Below are positions 7,695 to 14,812 of a stretch of DNA of 16,590 nt, piece by piece. Both the position numbers and the translations under genes were made by a program. The notes under the pieces are model-generated. The model saw nothing but the letters and a program-made list of their open reading frames with translations, was not told the DNA's origin and made no database searches. This stretch comes from Rhodospirillaceae bacterium UBA3470 (GTDB lineage Bacteria > Pseudomonadota > Alphaproteobacteria > Rhodospirillales > Casp-alpha2). Within the stretch, counting starts at the first letter, position 1. Each line of letters opens with the position of its first letter. The DNA lies in the NCBI GenBank assembly GCA_002378125.1, contig DFRF01000008.1, positions 9,426 through 26,015 of the forward strand. Direction: 5' to 3'.

Positions 7695-8732
7695 ATGACG
7701 CAATTGGCAATAGCAGCCTCGAACATAGGAAGATTGCTTGGCGGCATCGACCGAACCTGGATTGCTAACGCGCTCATCTTCCTGGCCATCGTCGCGATCG
7801 CACCGGGTCAGGCCCCCGTCAGCGCCCAATTCACCTTAGACGCCCTGATCGGCATCGCGCCGTTCCTGCTTTCCGCCATCGCCATAGCTGCATACGCCAA
7901 GGCGACGGGCGCCGACGGTCTCATGGCGCGGGCGTTCCAAGGCCGGCTTTCGATGATGATCCTCCTTGCCGCCGTATTCGGGGGCCTGTCTCCCTTCTGT
8001 TCGTGCGGCGTGATTCCGTTAATCGCAGCGCTCTTGTCTATGGGTATCCCGGTGCCCGCCGTGATGGCCTTTTGGCTGGCGTCGCCGTTGATGGACCCAT
8101 CAAAATTTGTCTTGGCCACAGGAATGTTGGGCTTTGACTTCGCCGTCATGCTGACCATAGCGGCAGTGGGGTTGGGCCTGATCGGCGGGTTCGCCACCCG
8201 CTTGGTGATGGCCTACGGCGGCTTTGCCAATCCCCTACGCGAAGGTATCGGCAATGGTGGATGCAGCGGCAACGTCATGCGCACAGAGAAGCCCGTAAAC
8301 TGGTTTTTCTGGGCGGAAGCGGAGCGGCGTCAGGCGTTCTCCAAAGAAACTATGTCGACAACCCTGTTTCTGTTGAAATGGCTGACCCTCGCGTTCCTAC
8401 TGGAAAGTTTGTTGATAACGTATATGCCGGCGGAATCCGTAGCCGAGGTTCTCGGAACAGACAGTACCTGGGCCATTCCAATCGCCACGTTAGTGGGCGT
8501 GCCGACTTACCTGAACCCCTTCGCCGCGCTTCCCCTGATCAAAAGCCTGATCGATATGGGTGTCATGCCGGGTGCCGGGTTCGCCTTCCTGGTGGCTGGC
8601 GCGGTGACGTCGCTTCCCGCCGCAATCGCCGTGTTTGCCTTAGTTAAGCGGCCCATGTTCCTGTGGTACATTGGACTAGCGCTGACCGGTGCCTTGGCAT
8701 CTGGTTTACTCTACCAGCTTTACGCGGGATAA
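7695..8732 (+). CDS. ArsP/DUF318-family membrane permease
   Basis: This 345-residue polytopic inner-membrane protein belongs to the permease family DUF318 (Pfam ArsP_1). Hydrophobic segments are spread over the whole length, and I estimate eight to ten membrane spans. The hallmark is GLSPFCSCGVIPLIAALLSMG, with Cys102 and Cys104, followed by LASPLMDPSKF. A second half-repeat carries GVPTYLNPFAALPLI and AGAVTSLPA. A loop cysteine, Cys190, lies in a GGCSG turn between the halves. Characterised relatives such as Campylobacter ArsP export organoarsenicals; many others are uncharacterised, so the substrate here is inferred only as a metalloid or thiol-reactive compound. I chose ATG 7695 because GGAG (7685-7688) sits 6 bases before it; an in-frame GTG at 7683 would overlap that site. 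The upstream promoter is AT-rich and operator-like. A major-facilitator gene follows 44 bases downstream, probably in the same transcript. Confidence 0.85.
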   Translation: MTQLAIAASNIGRLLGGIDRTWIANALIFLAIVAIAPGQAPVSAQFTLDALIGIAPFLLSAIAIAAYAKATGADGLMARAFQGRLSMMILLAAVFGGLSPFCSCGVIPLIAALLSMGIPVPAVMAFWLASPLMDPSKFVLATGMLGFDFAVMLTIAAVGLGLIGGFATRLVMAYGGFANPLREGIGNGGCSGNVMRTEKPVNWFFWAEAERRQAFSKETMSTTLFLLKWLTLAFLLESLLITYMPAESVAEVLGTDSTWAIPIATLVGVPTYLNPFAALPLIKSLIDMGVMPGAGFAFLVAGAVTSLPAAIAVFALVKRPMFLWYIGLALTGALASGLLYQLYAG

Positions 8733-8776
8733 GCTGAGGCCTTCGTCAGGCCCCCCCGTCTTAAACGAGGCCGTTC

Positions 8777-10042
8777 ATGCCGGGAAAACCCGCAAGCTCC
8801 ACTGTTCCCCTGATCGCTGCCTTCGTGGCAGCACAGATGGGTGTTATGCAGGGGTCAGGTACCTTCGCCGCCCTGCTCCCGAATTTTATTGAGCTTTGGA
8901 ATCTCTCGAAGACCGACGCCGGATGGATCAATGGCATATACTATGCCGGCTACCTTAGTGCGGTACCGTTCCTGGTCAGCCTCACGGACCGGGCGCCACC
9001 ACGGCGCATCTTCTATGCCTCGGCGATGCTTGGCATCCTCGCCGGACTAGGCTTCGCATTCTTCGCAGAAGGGTTCTGGACGGCCATGCTGTTCCGTATG
9101 CTGGGCGGCATCAGTATTGCGGGCACTTACATGCCCGGCCTAAAACTATTGAGCGACCACCTGGAACATCATTCCCCCAACTATGATCATTCGCGCGGCG
9201 TCGCCTTTTATACTTCTGGGTTCGGCTTCGGCCTCTCCTTATCATTCTTTTTTAGCGGCATCATCAATGATTACTGGGACTGGCGCCTGGCCTTCGCCAT
9301 TTCGGCACTGGGGCCTTTGTCGGCGATGATCATCCTTCATACCAGTGTCGCCCGGCCAGATCCAAAGGCCACCGTCGTGCCGAATACCCACTTGTTAGAT
9401 TTCCGCCCGGTGCTAAAGCGCGGCCAGGTGATGGCCTACGTCCTGGCCTACACGGTGCATAATTTTGAACTCTTCGCCTTCCGCTCCTGGGCGGTAGCAT
9501 TTTTGATCTACGCTACGACAGCTGGCCCCGACCCAACGGCCGCGGCCGGCTTCCCGCTGTCGCCTGCAACCATCATCGCCGGTGCTATCCTCATCGGCCC
9601 TCTCGGCAGCATCCTCGGCAACGAACTGTCCCGAACCATTGGGCGGCGGCTGGCAATCTCCATCCTAATGTTCGCGTCCGCGACCATGGCGGCTACTTTT
9701 GGGTTTTTAGCGGACCAGGCCTATACCCTGGTGGTCGTCGTCGCGGTCATCTACTGCGTCCTCCAAGTCTCTGACTCGGCCTCCATCACTGCCGGCGCAA
9801 TGGCCAGCGCGCCTCCGGGCTATCGGGGCACTACCATGGCTGTGCATTCGTGCATCGGGTTCATGGGCTCTTTCGCCGGCCCAGTGATCTTCGGACTGAT
9901 CCTTGACATGGCCGATCCCACAGGCAACGGCGGTACCACCTTGATCTCTTGGGGATGGGCCTTCGTCGGCGTCGGACTGGTGGTGGCCATGGGACCTTTT
10001 TTTATCCACGCTATGGCGAGCGAGGACCGGCGCGCACTCTAG
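8777..10042 (+). CDS. Major facilitator superfamily transporter
   Basis: This 421-residue polytopic membrane protein has roughly twelve hydrophobic segments in two halves, the normal size for a major facilitator. The loop between spans 2 and 3 has SLTDRAPPRRIFYAS (Asp71-Arg72), a form of the conserved motif A. The first half contains FRMLGGISIAGTYMPGLKLL and YTSGFGFGLSLSFFFSG. A central cytoplasmic stretch (about 190-215) separates the halves. I cannot name the substrate; drug, organic anion or metabolite export or uptake are all possible. The ATG has GAGG (8767-8770) 6 bases upstream. The 44-base gap from the permease holds a weak hairpin (GGCCT-TCGTC-AGGCC) and a run of seven C (8751-8757), but no T-tract, so the two transporters are probably cotranscribed. 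The pairing suggests a shared response but does not prove a shared substrate. Confidence 0.88.
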   Translation: MPGKPASSTVPLIAAFVAAQMGVMQGSGTFAALLPNFIELWNLSKTDAGWINGIYYAGYLSAVPFLVSLTDRAPPRRIFYASAMLGILAGLGFAFFAEGFWTAMLFRMLGGISIAGTYMPGLKLLSDHLEHHSPNYDHSRGVAFYTSGFGFGLSLSFFFSGIINDYWDWRLAFAISALGPLSAMIILHTSVARPDPKATVVPNTHLLDFRPVLKRGQVMAYVLAYTVHNFELFAFRSWAVAFLIYATTAGPDPTAAAGFPLSPATIIAGAILIGPLGSILGNELSRTIGRRLAISILMFASATMAATFGFLADQAYTLVVVVAVIYCVLQVSDSASITAGAMASAPPGYRGTTMAVHSCIGFMGSFAGPVIFGLILDMADPTGNGGTTLISWGWAFVGVGLVVAMGPFFIHAMASEDRRAL

Positions 10043-10081
10043 CACGATCGACTTAGCTAATAGCCATTCAGCCCGCGATAG

Positions 10082-10294
10082 TTTCGACCATGCGATAGCA
10101 CCCCAGTGGCAGAAGCCTGGGCACGTGAGGACAAATGAGGAAACTTGACAATCTAGGTGTGGCGCCTGGCGAAAGCCTACGAGACGGGCTTCGGGCCGAC
10201 CATCGACGCGTCCGCCTTGCGAGAGTTAAAACAGTCGGACCAGATCAGCCCCGGGGACCCTCTCTGGTGTGACTGCATGGACATCAGGGCTTAG
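10082..10294 (+). pseudogene. Coding-like stretch of unknown identity, probably a gene remnant
   Basis: Most of the 291-base interval between the MFS gene and xerC (10043-10333) is occupied by one open-looking frame broken by two stops. It reads VAEAWAREDK, TGA (10136), GNLTI, TAG (10154), then 45 sense codons from GTG 10157 to TAG 10292-10294. The last part begins VWRLAKAYETGFG, includes DPLWCDCMDIRA, and has strongly GC-rich third positions (37 of 44 codons by hand count), which looks like real coding sequence. I do not recognise the family. No good Shine-Dalgarno precedes GTG 10157. It could be a small gene starting there, but the in-frame upstream similarity in character and the two stops favour a decayed gene. 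A T6 run at about 10300 follows without a clear hairpin. Confidence 0.3.
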
Positions 10295-10314
10295 GCGACC
10301 TTTTTTCAATTGGT

Positions 10315-10349
10315 TCAAAGAAGACGCGGACGGTTAAACCGACCGTCGC
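10315..10349 (-). terminator. Candidate intrinsic terminator of xerC
   Basis: On the minus strand a hairpin spans 10349 to 10326. The stem pairs GACGGT with ACCGTC and extends to GCG/CGC across one bulged base, around the loop CGGTTTA. It is followed by the T-rich GTCTTCTTTGA (10325-10315). The xerC stop codon (10336-10334) falls at the loop-stem junction. The T-tract is interrupted, so termination may be moderate. Confidence 0.4.
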
Positions 10350-11278
10350 GCCCGAGGATGGGCACTGGCATACACGGACTGTAGTCGGGCCACATCCACG
10401 TCCGTATATCGCTGCGTGGTGGACAGTGATTTATGGCCAAGGAGTTCTTGGATAGTTCGCAAATCGCCACCACCAGCCATTAGATGGGTGGCGAAGCTGT
10501 GGCGCAGAGCATGTGGCGTGGCCGTCTCCGGTAGACGCAAGAGCTTGCGCAAAATGCGAACCTGTTTCTGCGCGACACCCGGGTTCAAGCGTGCACCGCG
10601 CACGCCGACAAACAACGGGTCGTCCGCTTTCAGGTGGTAGGGACAAAGTGCCAAATAGTCGCCGATAACCTCTTGAACCGCCGGTAGTACCGGGACGACC
10701 CGCTCCTTAGCGCCCTTACCCAAAACGCGAACCATATCCGAGCCCGATCCGCCCAACTGACCCCGGTTCAGGCCGATGGCTTCGCCGATACGGAGCCCAC
10801 AGCCATAGAGCAGGAACAAGAACGCCTTGTCGCGCTTACCAACCCAGGGCTCGCCACTGAGGTTCTCCACCTCGTTCAGGGCCTCCATGGCGTCCTCAGC
10901 AGTCAGCGCCCGAGGGACGGATTTCGGAATCTTCTGCGAACGGAGGGCATGGATTGCCGCATTCTCCGCAAACTCCCGACGTTCCAGGAACCGAAAGAAC
11001 CCCTTTAGGGTGGAGACGGCCCGCGCCGTCGACGTGCGAGCCAGCCCGTCGGCATTGCGCCCGGCCAGGTAGCCGCGAAAATCCATGGTCGTCAGGCCTT
11101 CCAGATCGCCGAGCCCCGGCGGATAGCCAAGATGGTCGCTGAGAAATAGAAAGAACCCCTTAAGATCGTATTCGTAGCTAGCGATGGTATTTTTCGCAGC
11201 GCGGCGTTCGTGACGTAGCCAATCCTTCCATGCGGCAATGGCTTTGATCACTCCGGGTTCGGCGACGATCTCCGTCAA
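10334..11278 (-). CDS. xerC: Tyrosine recombinase XerC
   Basis: This is a site-specific tyrosine recombinase that with XerD resolves chromosome dimers at dif near the replication terminus. The N-terminal SAM-like core-binding domain (residues about 8-95) has WKDWLRHERRAAKNTIASYEYDL. The catalytic domain has the full active-site set: Arg163 in GCGLRIGEAI, the GKGAKER lysine, His256 and Arg259 in TPHALRHSFATHL, His282 in LLGHKSL, and nucleophile Tyr291 in TTQRYT. I chose TTG at 11278 (314 residues), because it overlaps the DUF484 stop in a TTGA junction and gives the usual family length. An in-frame ATG at 11350 would add 24 Gly/Arg-rich residues and overlap DUF484 by 76 bases. XerD is possible from sequence alone; the name XerC follows the DUF484 linkage, as in the dapF-yigA-xerC arrangement of enterobacteria, where YigA is a DUF484 protein. 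Confidence 0.92.
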   Translation of the reverse strand: MTEIVAEPGVIKAIAAWKDWLRHERRAAKNTIASYEYDLKGFFLFLSDHLGYPPGLGDLEGLTTMDFRGYLAGRNADGLARTSTARAVSTLKGFFRFLERREFAENAAIHALRSQKIPKSVPRALTAEDAMEALNEVENLSGEPWVGKRDKAFLFLLYGCGLRIGEAIGLNRGQLGGSGSDMVRVLGKGAKERVVPVLPAVQEVIGDYLALCPYHLKADDPLFVGVRGARLNPGVAQKQVRILRKLLRLPETATPHALRHSFATHLMAGGGDLRTIQELLGHKSLSTTQRYTDVDVARLQSVYASAHPRARRSV

Positions 11279-12024
11279 TCGCCGAACGCCGCCTGCGGCG
11301 CGCTGTCCCCATCTAGCGCCCGGACGATGCTTTGCTCCAGGACCCGACACAGGAACGTCAGCAATTCCGTCCCCTGACCGGGATGGAAGGAGGCCCCCCG
11401 CGCACCAAGCGCCAAAAGACCCGCCGGCAGGTTGTCTGACGGCCGCATGCGGACCAGCGCGGCGGAACGCACCAGTCCCGCACCGGAACCGAACAAGGAG
11501 CCATCATCATTCAGTTCGCGGAACAACCGTACATCCTGATCATCGCCCAGCAAACGGTCGACGGCGTCCGGAGCCAGTTGGCCTAAGTCGCCCTGTACCA
11601 GGCGGGTGTCGGGCCGGACCGCTGGCTCGAACGCCACGCTGACCACGTCGACATCTAACAGTAATGGCCAGTCGTGACTGACAACATGGACGATGTCACC
11701 CCATTGCCGAGCCGCCAAAAGCGCCAGCACAGCGGCATGAGCGCGGGTCTGAGTTGACATGTTGGAGCGGCTGGTCTCGATCACGTCCTGGGCGCAGTCG
11801 CGCAACTCATCCATTTCGGAACGATTGCGGTTTATCAAATACTGCTGCATATCGACGACGCCGTCCCCGGACCAGCGTGCCGGCGGAGCCAAGGCCTCCA
11901 GCACGTCGGGATTACGGATCAGGAAATCTGGATGGTCGCGCAGATAGTCGGCGACGGCCGAATCGCTGAGCGGTGGATCAGTTATGGGCGTCGAAGACGC
12001 TGGCTGGTCCGTAGGCTGCGTCAT
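11275..12024 (-). CDS. DUF484 family protein (GAF-like fold)
   Basis: This 249-residue cytoplasmic protein belongs to family DUF484 (YigA-like). The diagnostic N-terminal segment reads VADYLRDHPDFLIRNPDVLEAL (about residues 20-41), followed by a probable helical or coiled stretch (QQYLINRNRSEMDELRD) and a C-terminal GAF-like domain with GLLALGARGASFHPGQGTELLTFL. DUF484 genes are regularly found directly upstream of xerC; the molecular role is unknown. The start at ATG 12024 is supported by GAAGGAA on the minus strand (12037-12031), 6 bases away. An in-frame ATG at 12108 would add 28 residues and run further into the priA promoter region. Its stop overlaps the chosen xerC TTG, so the pair is likely cotranscribed and translationally coupled. 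It diverges from priA. Confidence 0.88.
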   Translation of the reverse strand: MTQPTDQPASSTPITDPPLSDSAVADYLRDHPDFLIRNPDVLEALAPPARWSGDGVVDMQQYLINRNRSEMDELRDCAQDVIETSRSNMSTQTRAHAAVLALLAARQWGDIVHVVSHDWPLLLDVDVVSVAFEPAVRPDTRLVQGDLGQLAPDAVDRLLGDDQDVRLFRELNDDGSLFGSGAGLVRSAALVRMRPSDNLPAGLLALGARGASFHPGQGTELLTFLCRVLEQSIVRALDGDSAPQAAFGD

Positions 12025-12076
12025 CGCTGTTTCCTTCAACAAATCTCTAGCCCTCGCCAGGGCCGCGAATCGCTCT

Positions 12077-12105
12077 ATTATACCCCTTGGAACCATGAAC
12101 AAATA
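12077..12105 (-). promoter_or_regulatory. Candidate -10 region for the DUF484-xerC pair
   Basis: The divergent interval between the DUF484 start (12024) and the priA start (12121) is only 96 bases. On the minus strand it contains a perfect -10 hexamer TATAAT (12082-12077). The best -35 position (TATTTG, 12105-12100, 17-base spacer) is a poor match. On the plus strand the same site reads TATTAT (12076-12081), so it could also serve priA. I therefore place a promoter here, but which gene it drives is uncertain. Confidence 0.3.
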
Positions 12106-12124
12106 CATAAAGCTCCGCCCGTGA
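12095..12124 (+). CDS. Nine-residue upstream ORF overlapping the priA start
   Basis: ATG 12095 opens a frame encoding MNKYIKLRP and stops at TGA 12122-12124, which overlaps the priA GTG (12121-12123) as GTGA. The ORF has unusually AT-rich codons. Because priA has no convincing Shine-Dalgarno, ribosomes finishing this mini-ORF could reinitiate on the GTG. Its own upstream signal is weak (TTGGA at about 12088), so this may be chance. Confidence 0.25.
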   Translation: MNKYIKLRP

Positions 12125-14316
12125 CTGCCAACGCCCTCGAAACCTTCACCGCCGGATCGCGGGTCAGCGTGCTACTGCCCCTTTCCCTCGGTACAACCTA
12201 CGATTACCGGGTACCAGATGGCCTGAGCCTGAACGTCGGTGACGTGGTACGCGTACCATTGGGGCCGCGCGTCATCTCCGGCGTGGTCTGGGGCGCGGGT
12301 GAGGACGCAATCGAGGATAAGCGCCTGAAGGACGTAGTTGCCCGGCACGACTGTCCGCCGTTCCCCGACGTCAGCCGGCGCTTCGTCACCTGGGTGGCTC
12401 GCTACACCATGCACATGCCGGGTGCTGTCCTGAAGATGGCCTTGAGCGTCCCCAACGCGCTGGAGCCACCAAATCCGATCACCGCCTACTCAGCCGGTCA
12501 TGTGCCTGATGGGCTGCGCATGACGCCAGCTCGCCAGCGCGTCCTAGACGCCGCCGCCATCGGTCCTCCGCGCATCGCGGCCGAGCTGTCCAGCGATGCC
12601 GGCGTCTCGTCGGGCGTAGTCAAGAGCCTGGCCAACGCCGGTGCGCTAAAGCCCGTGTTTATTGCCTCCGTGACCATGCCGCCGGAGCCGGATGCCGATC
12701 ACCCGGGGCCCAAACTTTCCAACGATCAGAACGTAGCAGCCCTGCGCCTGGTTGACGCAGTGGAGGCAGGTGGCTTCGGCGTAACCCTGGTAGATGGGGT
12801 TCCGGGTGCGGGAAAGACGGAGGTCTATTTCCAGGCAGTGGCCAAGGCCCTCCAAAAAAGTCGCCAAGTCCTGGTCTTGTTACCGGAGATCGCGCTCAGC
12901 GCCCAGTGGTTCGAACGCTTCCGCCGGCGATTCGGCGCCGCACCCGTGGAATGGCATTCTGACCTGGCCCAGGGACAGCGTCGGGCCAACTGGCGCGCTG
13001 TCGCCGAAGGTAGGGCCAAGGTTGTGGTCGGCGCGCGTTCGGCCCTGTTCCTACCGTTCCAGGATCTGGGCCTTATTGTGGTGGACGAAGAACACGAAAG
13101 CGCCTTCAAGCAGGAAGACGGCGTCATCTACAACGGCCGCGACATGGCCGTGGTCCGGGCCCAGTTGGGCAACATCCCCATCGTCCTAGTGTCGGCGACG
13201 CCATCCTTAGAGACTGTGGTCAACGCGGAACAAGGTCGCTACGATAGGGTGCACCTGACCACCCGCCACGCCGGCGCCGTGTTGCCCGAGATCGGCGTCA
13301 TCGACTTGTTGAAGACCCCGCCCGATAGTGGCCACTGGTTATCACCGCCGCTGCGCGGCGCGGTCACGGAGACCCTAGCGGCGGGCGAACAGGCGTTATT
13401 GTTTCTGAACCGACGGGGCTATGCCCCACTAACCCTGTGTCGGCGCTGCGGACACCGATTCCAATGTCCGCGCTGTACCGCATGGCTAGTTGAGCACCGC
13501 CTGGCCGGACGATTGCAATGCCATCACTGCGGCTATAGCGCGACGCCACCCGAACGCTGCCCTTCGTGCGACGCGAAGGAAAGCCTGGTGGCATGTGGGC
13601 CTGGCGTGGAACGCCTGGCCGAGGAGGTAGCTCTGGCCTTTCCCCGAGCCCGGACGATTATCGCCGCGTCCGACAATATCTACTCACCGCGCGCCGCCGC
13701 GGAGTTGGTGGCGCAAATCGAAACCCATCAAGTGGATATCGTAATCGGCACCCAAATCATCGCCAAGGGTTACCATTTCCCCTTGCTGACCTTGGTCGGC
13801 GCGGTGGATGCGGACTTGGGCTTGCAGGGCGGCGACTTGCGCGCTGCCGAACGGACCTATCAACTACTCTATCAGGTGTCCGGCCGCGCCGGGCGCGGCA
13901 CAAAGCCGGGCCGGGTCCTGCTGCAGACCTTCATGGCACGACACCCAGTCATCCAGGCGCTGACCGCCGGCGACCGGGAGAAGTTCCTGGCCGCCGAACA
14001 GGACGCTCGGCGCGCCGTGGAGATGCCCCCCTTCGGCCGGCTAGTCGCGCTAATAGTATCTGGGACGAATGAGGCGGCGGTGGACGAAGGGGCTCGGAAC
14101 CTAGGCCGCACCGCGCCAAACAATGAGATGATCCAGGTATTCGGTCCAGCGCCAGCGCCCTTTGCCCTGTTACGCGGGCGTCACCGGCGGCGGTTGCTGT
14201 TGAAGGCGAAGCGCGAGGTCAACGTCCAAGCGGCCGTACGCGATTGGCTGGCCCGGACCCAATGGCCGAAGAAGGTGCGGGTCCAGGTGGATGTGGACCC
14301 CTACAGTTTCTTTTAG
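12121..14316 (+). CDS. priA: Primosomal protein N' (PriA replication-restart helicase)
   Basis: This 731-residue superfamily 2 helicase recognises stalled forks and loads the replisome for restart. The N-terminal 3'-DNA-binding domain starts SVLLPLSLGTTYDYRVPDGL and ends near GRHDCPPFP-type residues about 80 codons in. The helicase core has Walker A GVPGAGKT (226-233), the Walker B DEEH box at 322-325, and QEDGVIYNGRDMAV. The zinc-binding insertion has the expected eight cysteines: 440, 443, 449, 452, 467, 470, 480 and 483. Motifs V/VI appear as IGTQIIAKGYHFP and YQVSGRAGRG. The C-terminus ends VDPYSFF as is usual for PriA. GTG 12121 gives the E. coli length; the frame is open further upstream to 11932, but that would overlap DUF484. 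No good Shine-Dalgarno precedes the GTG; a nine-codon ORF ends across it, suggesting coupled initiation. The numbering assumes this start. Confidence 0.95.
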   Translation: MTANALETFTAGSRVSVLLPLSLGTTYDYRVPDGLSLNVGDVVRVPLGPRVISGVVWGAGEDAIEDKRLKDVVARHDCPPFPDVSRRFVTWVARYTMHMPGAVLKMALSVPNALEPPNPITAYSAGHVPDGLRMTPARQRVLDAAAIGPPRIAAELSSDAGVSSGVVKSLANAGALKPVFIASVTMPPEPDADHPGPKLSNDQNVAALRLVDAVEAGGFGVTLVDGVPGAGKTEVYFQAVAKALQKSRQVLVLLPEIALSAQWFERFRRRFGAAPVEWHSDLAQGQRRANWRAVAEGRAKVVVGARSALFLPFQDLGLIVVDEEHESAFKQEDGVIYNGRDMAVVRAQLGNIPIVLVSATPSLETVVNAEQGRYDRVHLTTRHAGAVLPEIGVIDLLKTPPDSGHWLSPPLRGAVTETLAAGEQALLFLNRRGYAPLTLCRRCGHRFQCPRCTAWLVEHRLAGRLQCHHCGYSATPPERCPSCDAKESLVACGPGVERLAEEVALAFPRARTIIAASDNIYSPRAAAELVAQIETHQVDIVIGTQIIAKGYHFPLLTLVGAVDADLGLQGGDLRAAERTYQLLYQVSGRAGRGTKPGRVLLQTFMARHPVIQALTAGDREKFLAAEQDARRAVEMPPFGRLVALIVSGTNEAAVDEGARNLGRTAPNNEMIQVFGPAPAPFALLRGRHRRRLLLKAKREVNVQAAVRDWLARTQWPKKVRVQVDVDPYSFF

Positions 14317-14669
14317 GCTGCGCAACGACAGTCCGCGGCGGCGGCCACGGCCCAGGTCCTCAAAGGGACACGCGTGTCGCAGTCCACGGCTTGATCTCGA
14401 AATGATCGAAGATGACCCAATCCGTCATCATCAATGGTCGTGCCGCATTGGCGGGTACGGCCTCGAAACGGTCGGTTAGAGCGGTTGCATTGGACAACTA
14501 TCCATCTCCAAAAACGGTCCTCAAGGTGGCCGCAATCATAGGCTTTACCCGTGAAGCCGCAGCTGCCCCTGTCACAGGATCGTAAAATCATCTGGGCTGC
14601 CTCACAGGTATGCCTAAAAGGCCTTAAAATCTGCGGTTTTCGGCCTTCTAATCAAGGCAATGAGTCGTG
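14317..14669. other. Long intergenic leader between priA and the atp promoter
   Basis: I see no confident gene in this interval. It contains a perfect 12-base palindrome GACACGCGTGTC (14367-14378) and an 11-base palindrome centred in CCTGTCACAGG (14568-14578). It also has an open frame of 57 codons (14412-14585) whose third-position GC is only about half (31 of 57 by hand), unlike the surrounding genes, with no good ribosome-binding site. No T-rich terminator for priA was found other than the stem-loop at 14618-14647, listed separately. Confidence 0.5.
14618..14647. other. Stem-loop upstream of the atp operon
   Basis: AAGGCC (14618-14623) pairs with GGCCTT (14642-14647). Inside it AAAA (14626-14629) pairs with TTTT (14637-14640), around the loop TCTGCGG. 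The structure lies about 300 bases after priA and just before the candidate atp promoter. It could be a priA terminator, but no T-run follows it on the plus strand. The upstream flank TAAAA would give a short T-stretch only for minus-strand transcripts. Confidence 0.35.
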
Positions 14670-14698
14670 TTGCAAGCCCTGATTGAGTGTGGTACGAC
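14670..14698 (+). promoter_or_regulatory. Candidate promoter of the atpHA operon
   Basis: TTGCAA (14670-14675), a 17-base spacer and TACGAC (14693-14698) form a plausible housekeeping promoter, with 4 of 6 matches at -35 and a moderate -10. It lies about 115 bases before the atpH ATG, giving an mRNA leader of roughly 105 bases. No other candidate in the 496-base gap was better. Confidence 0.35.
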
Positions 14699-14806
14699 AA
14701 GCGCGCTTTGGGCCAGGAAGAGCGTTCGGGCGGTGTTTAGGGGTGGCTAAAAAACCATCGGAGAACATCCTCTAACAAGGACAGAACGAACTGCAACATT
14801 AGCAAC

Positions 14807-14812
14807 AAGGGG
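14807..14812 (+). promoter_or_regulatory. atpH Shine-Dalgarno that abuts the first ATG
   Basis: AAGGGG ends directly against the ATG at 14813, leaving no spacer. The in-frame GTG at 14822 would have a 9-base spacing. The real start may therefore be the GTG, which would shorten AtpH by three residues. Confidence 0.45.

Noticed and set aside
8733..8776. Hairpin GGCCT-TCGTC-AGGCC plus a run of seven C between the two transporters, as a possible terminator.
   Set aside because: The stem is only 5 bp and is followed by C, not T. It is more likely a spacer within one transcript.
10098..10126. Inverted repeat CCCAG-N10-CTGGG after the MFS gene as a terminator.
   Set aside because: Short stem, no T-tract, and it lies within the coding-like stretch.
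10135..10272. Open frame from ATG 10135 (begins MRKLDNLGV) overlapping the coding-like stretch in another frame.
   Set aside because: It has a GAGG 4 bases upstream, but the coding-like codon bias belongs to the other frame, and the protein is Arg-rich without recognisable character.
11932..12120. Extended priA start at 11932 adding 63 residues.
   Set aside because: It would overlap the DUF484 gene on the opposite strand and exceed the family length. The PriA-like sequence begins only after the GTG at 12121.
14412..14585. Open frame of 57 codons on the plus strand upstream of atpH (begins MTQSVIING).
   Set aside because: Third-position GC is only about half (31 of 57), unlike neighbouring genes. 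There is no good Shine-Dalgarno and I recognise no family. A helix-turn-helix-like stretch (TVLKVAAIIGFTREA) is too weak to count.
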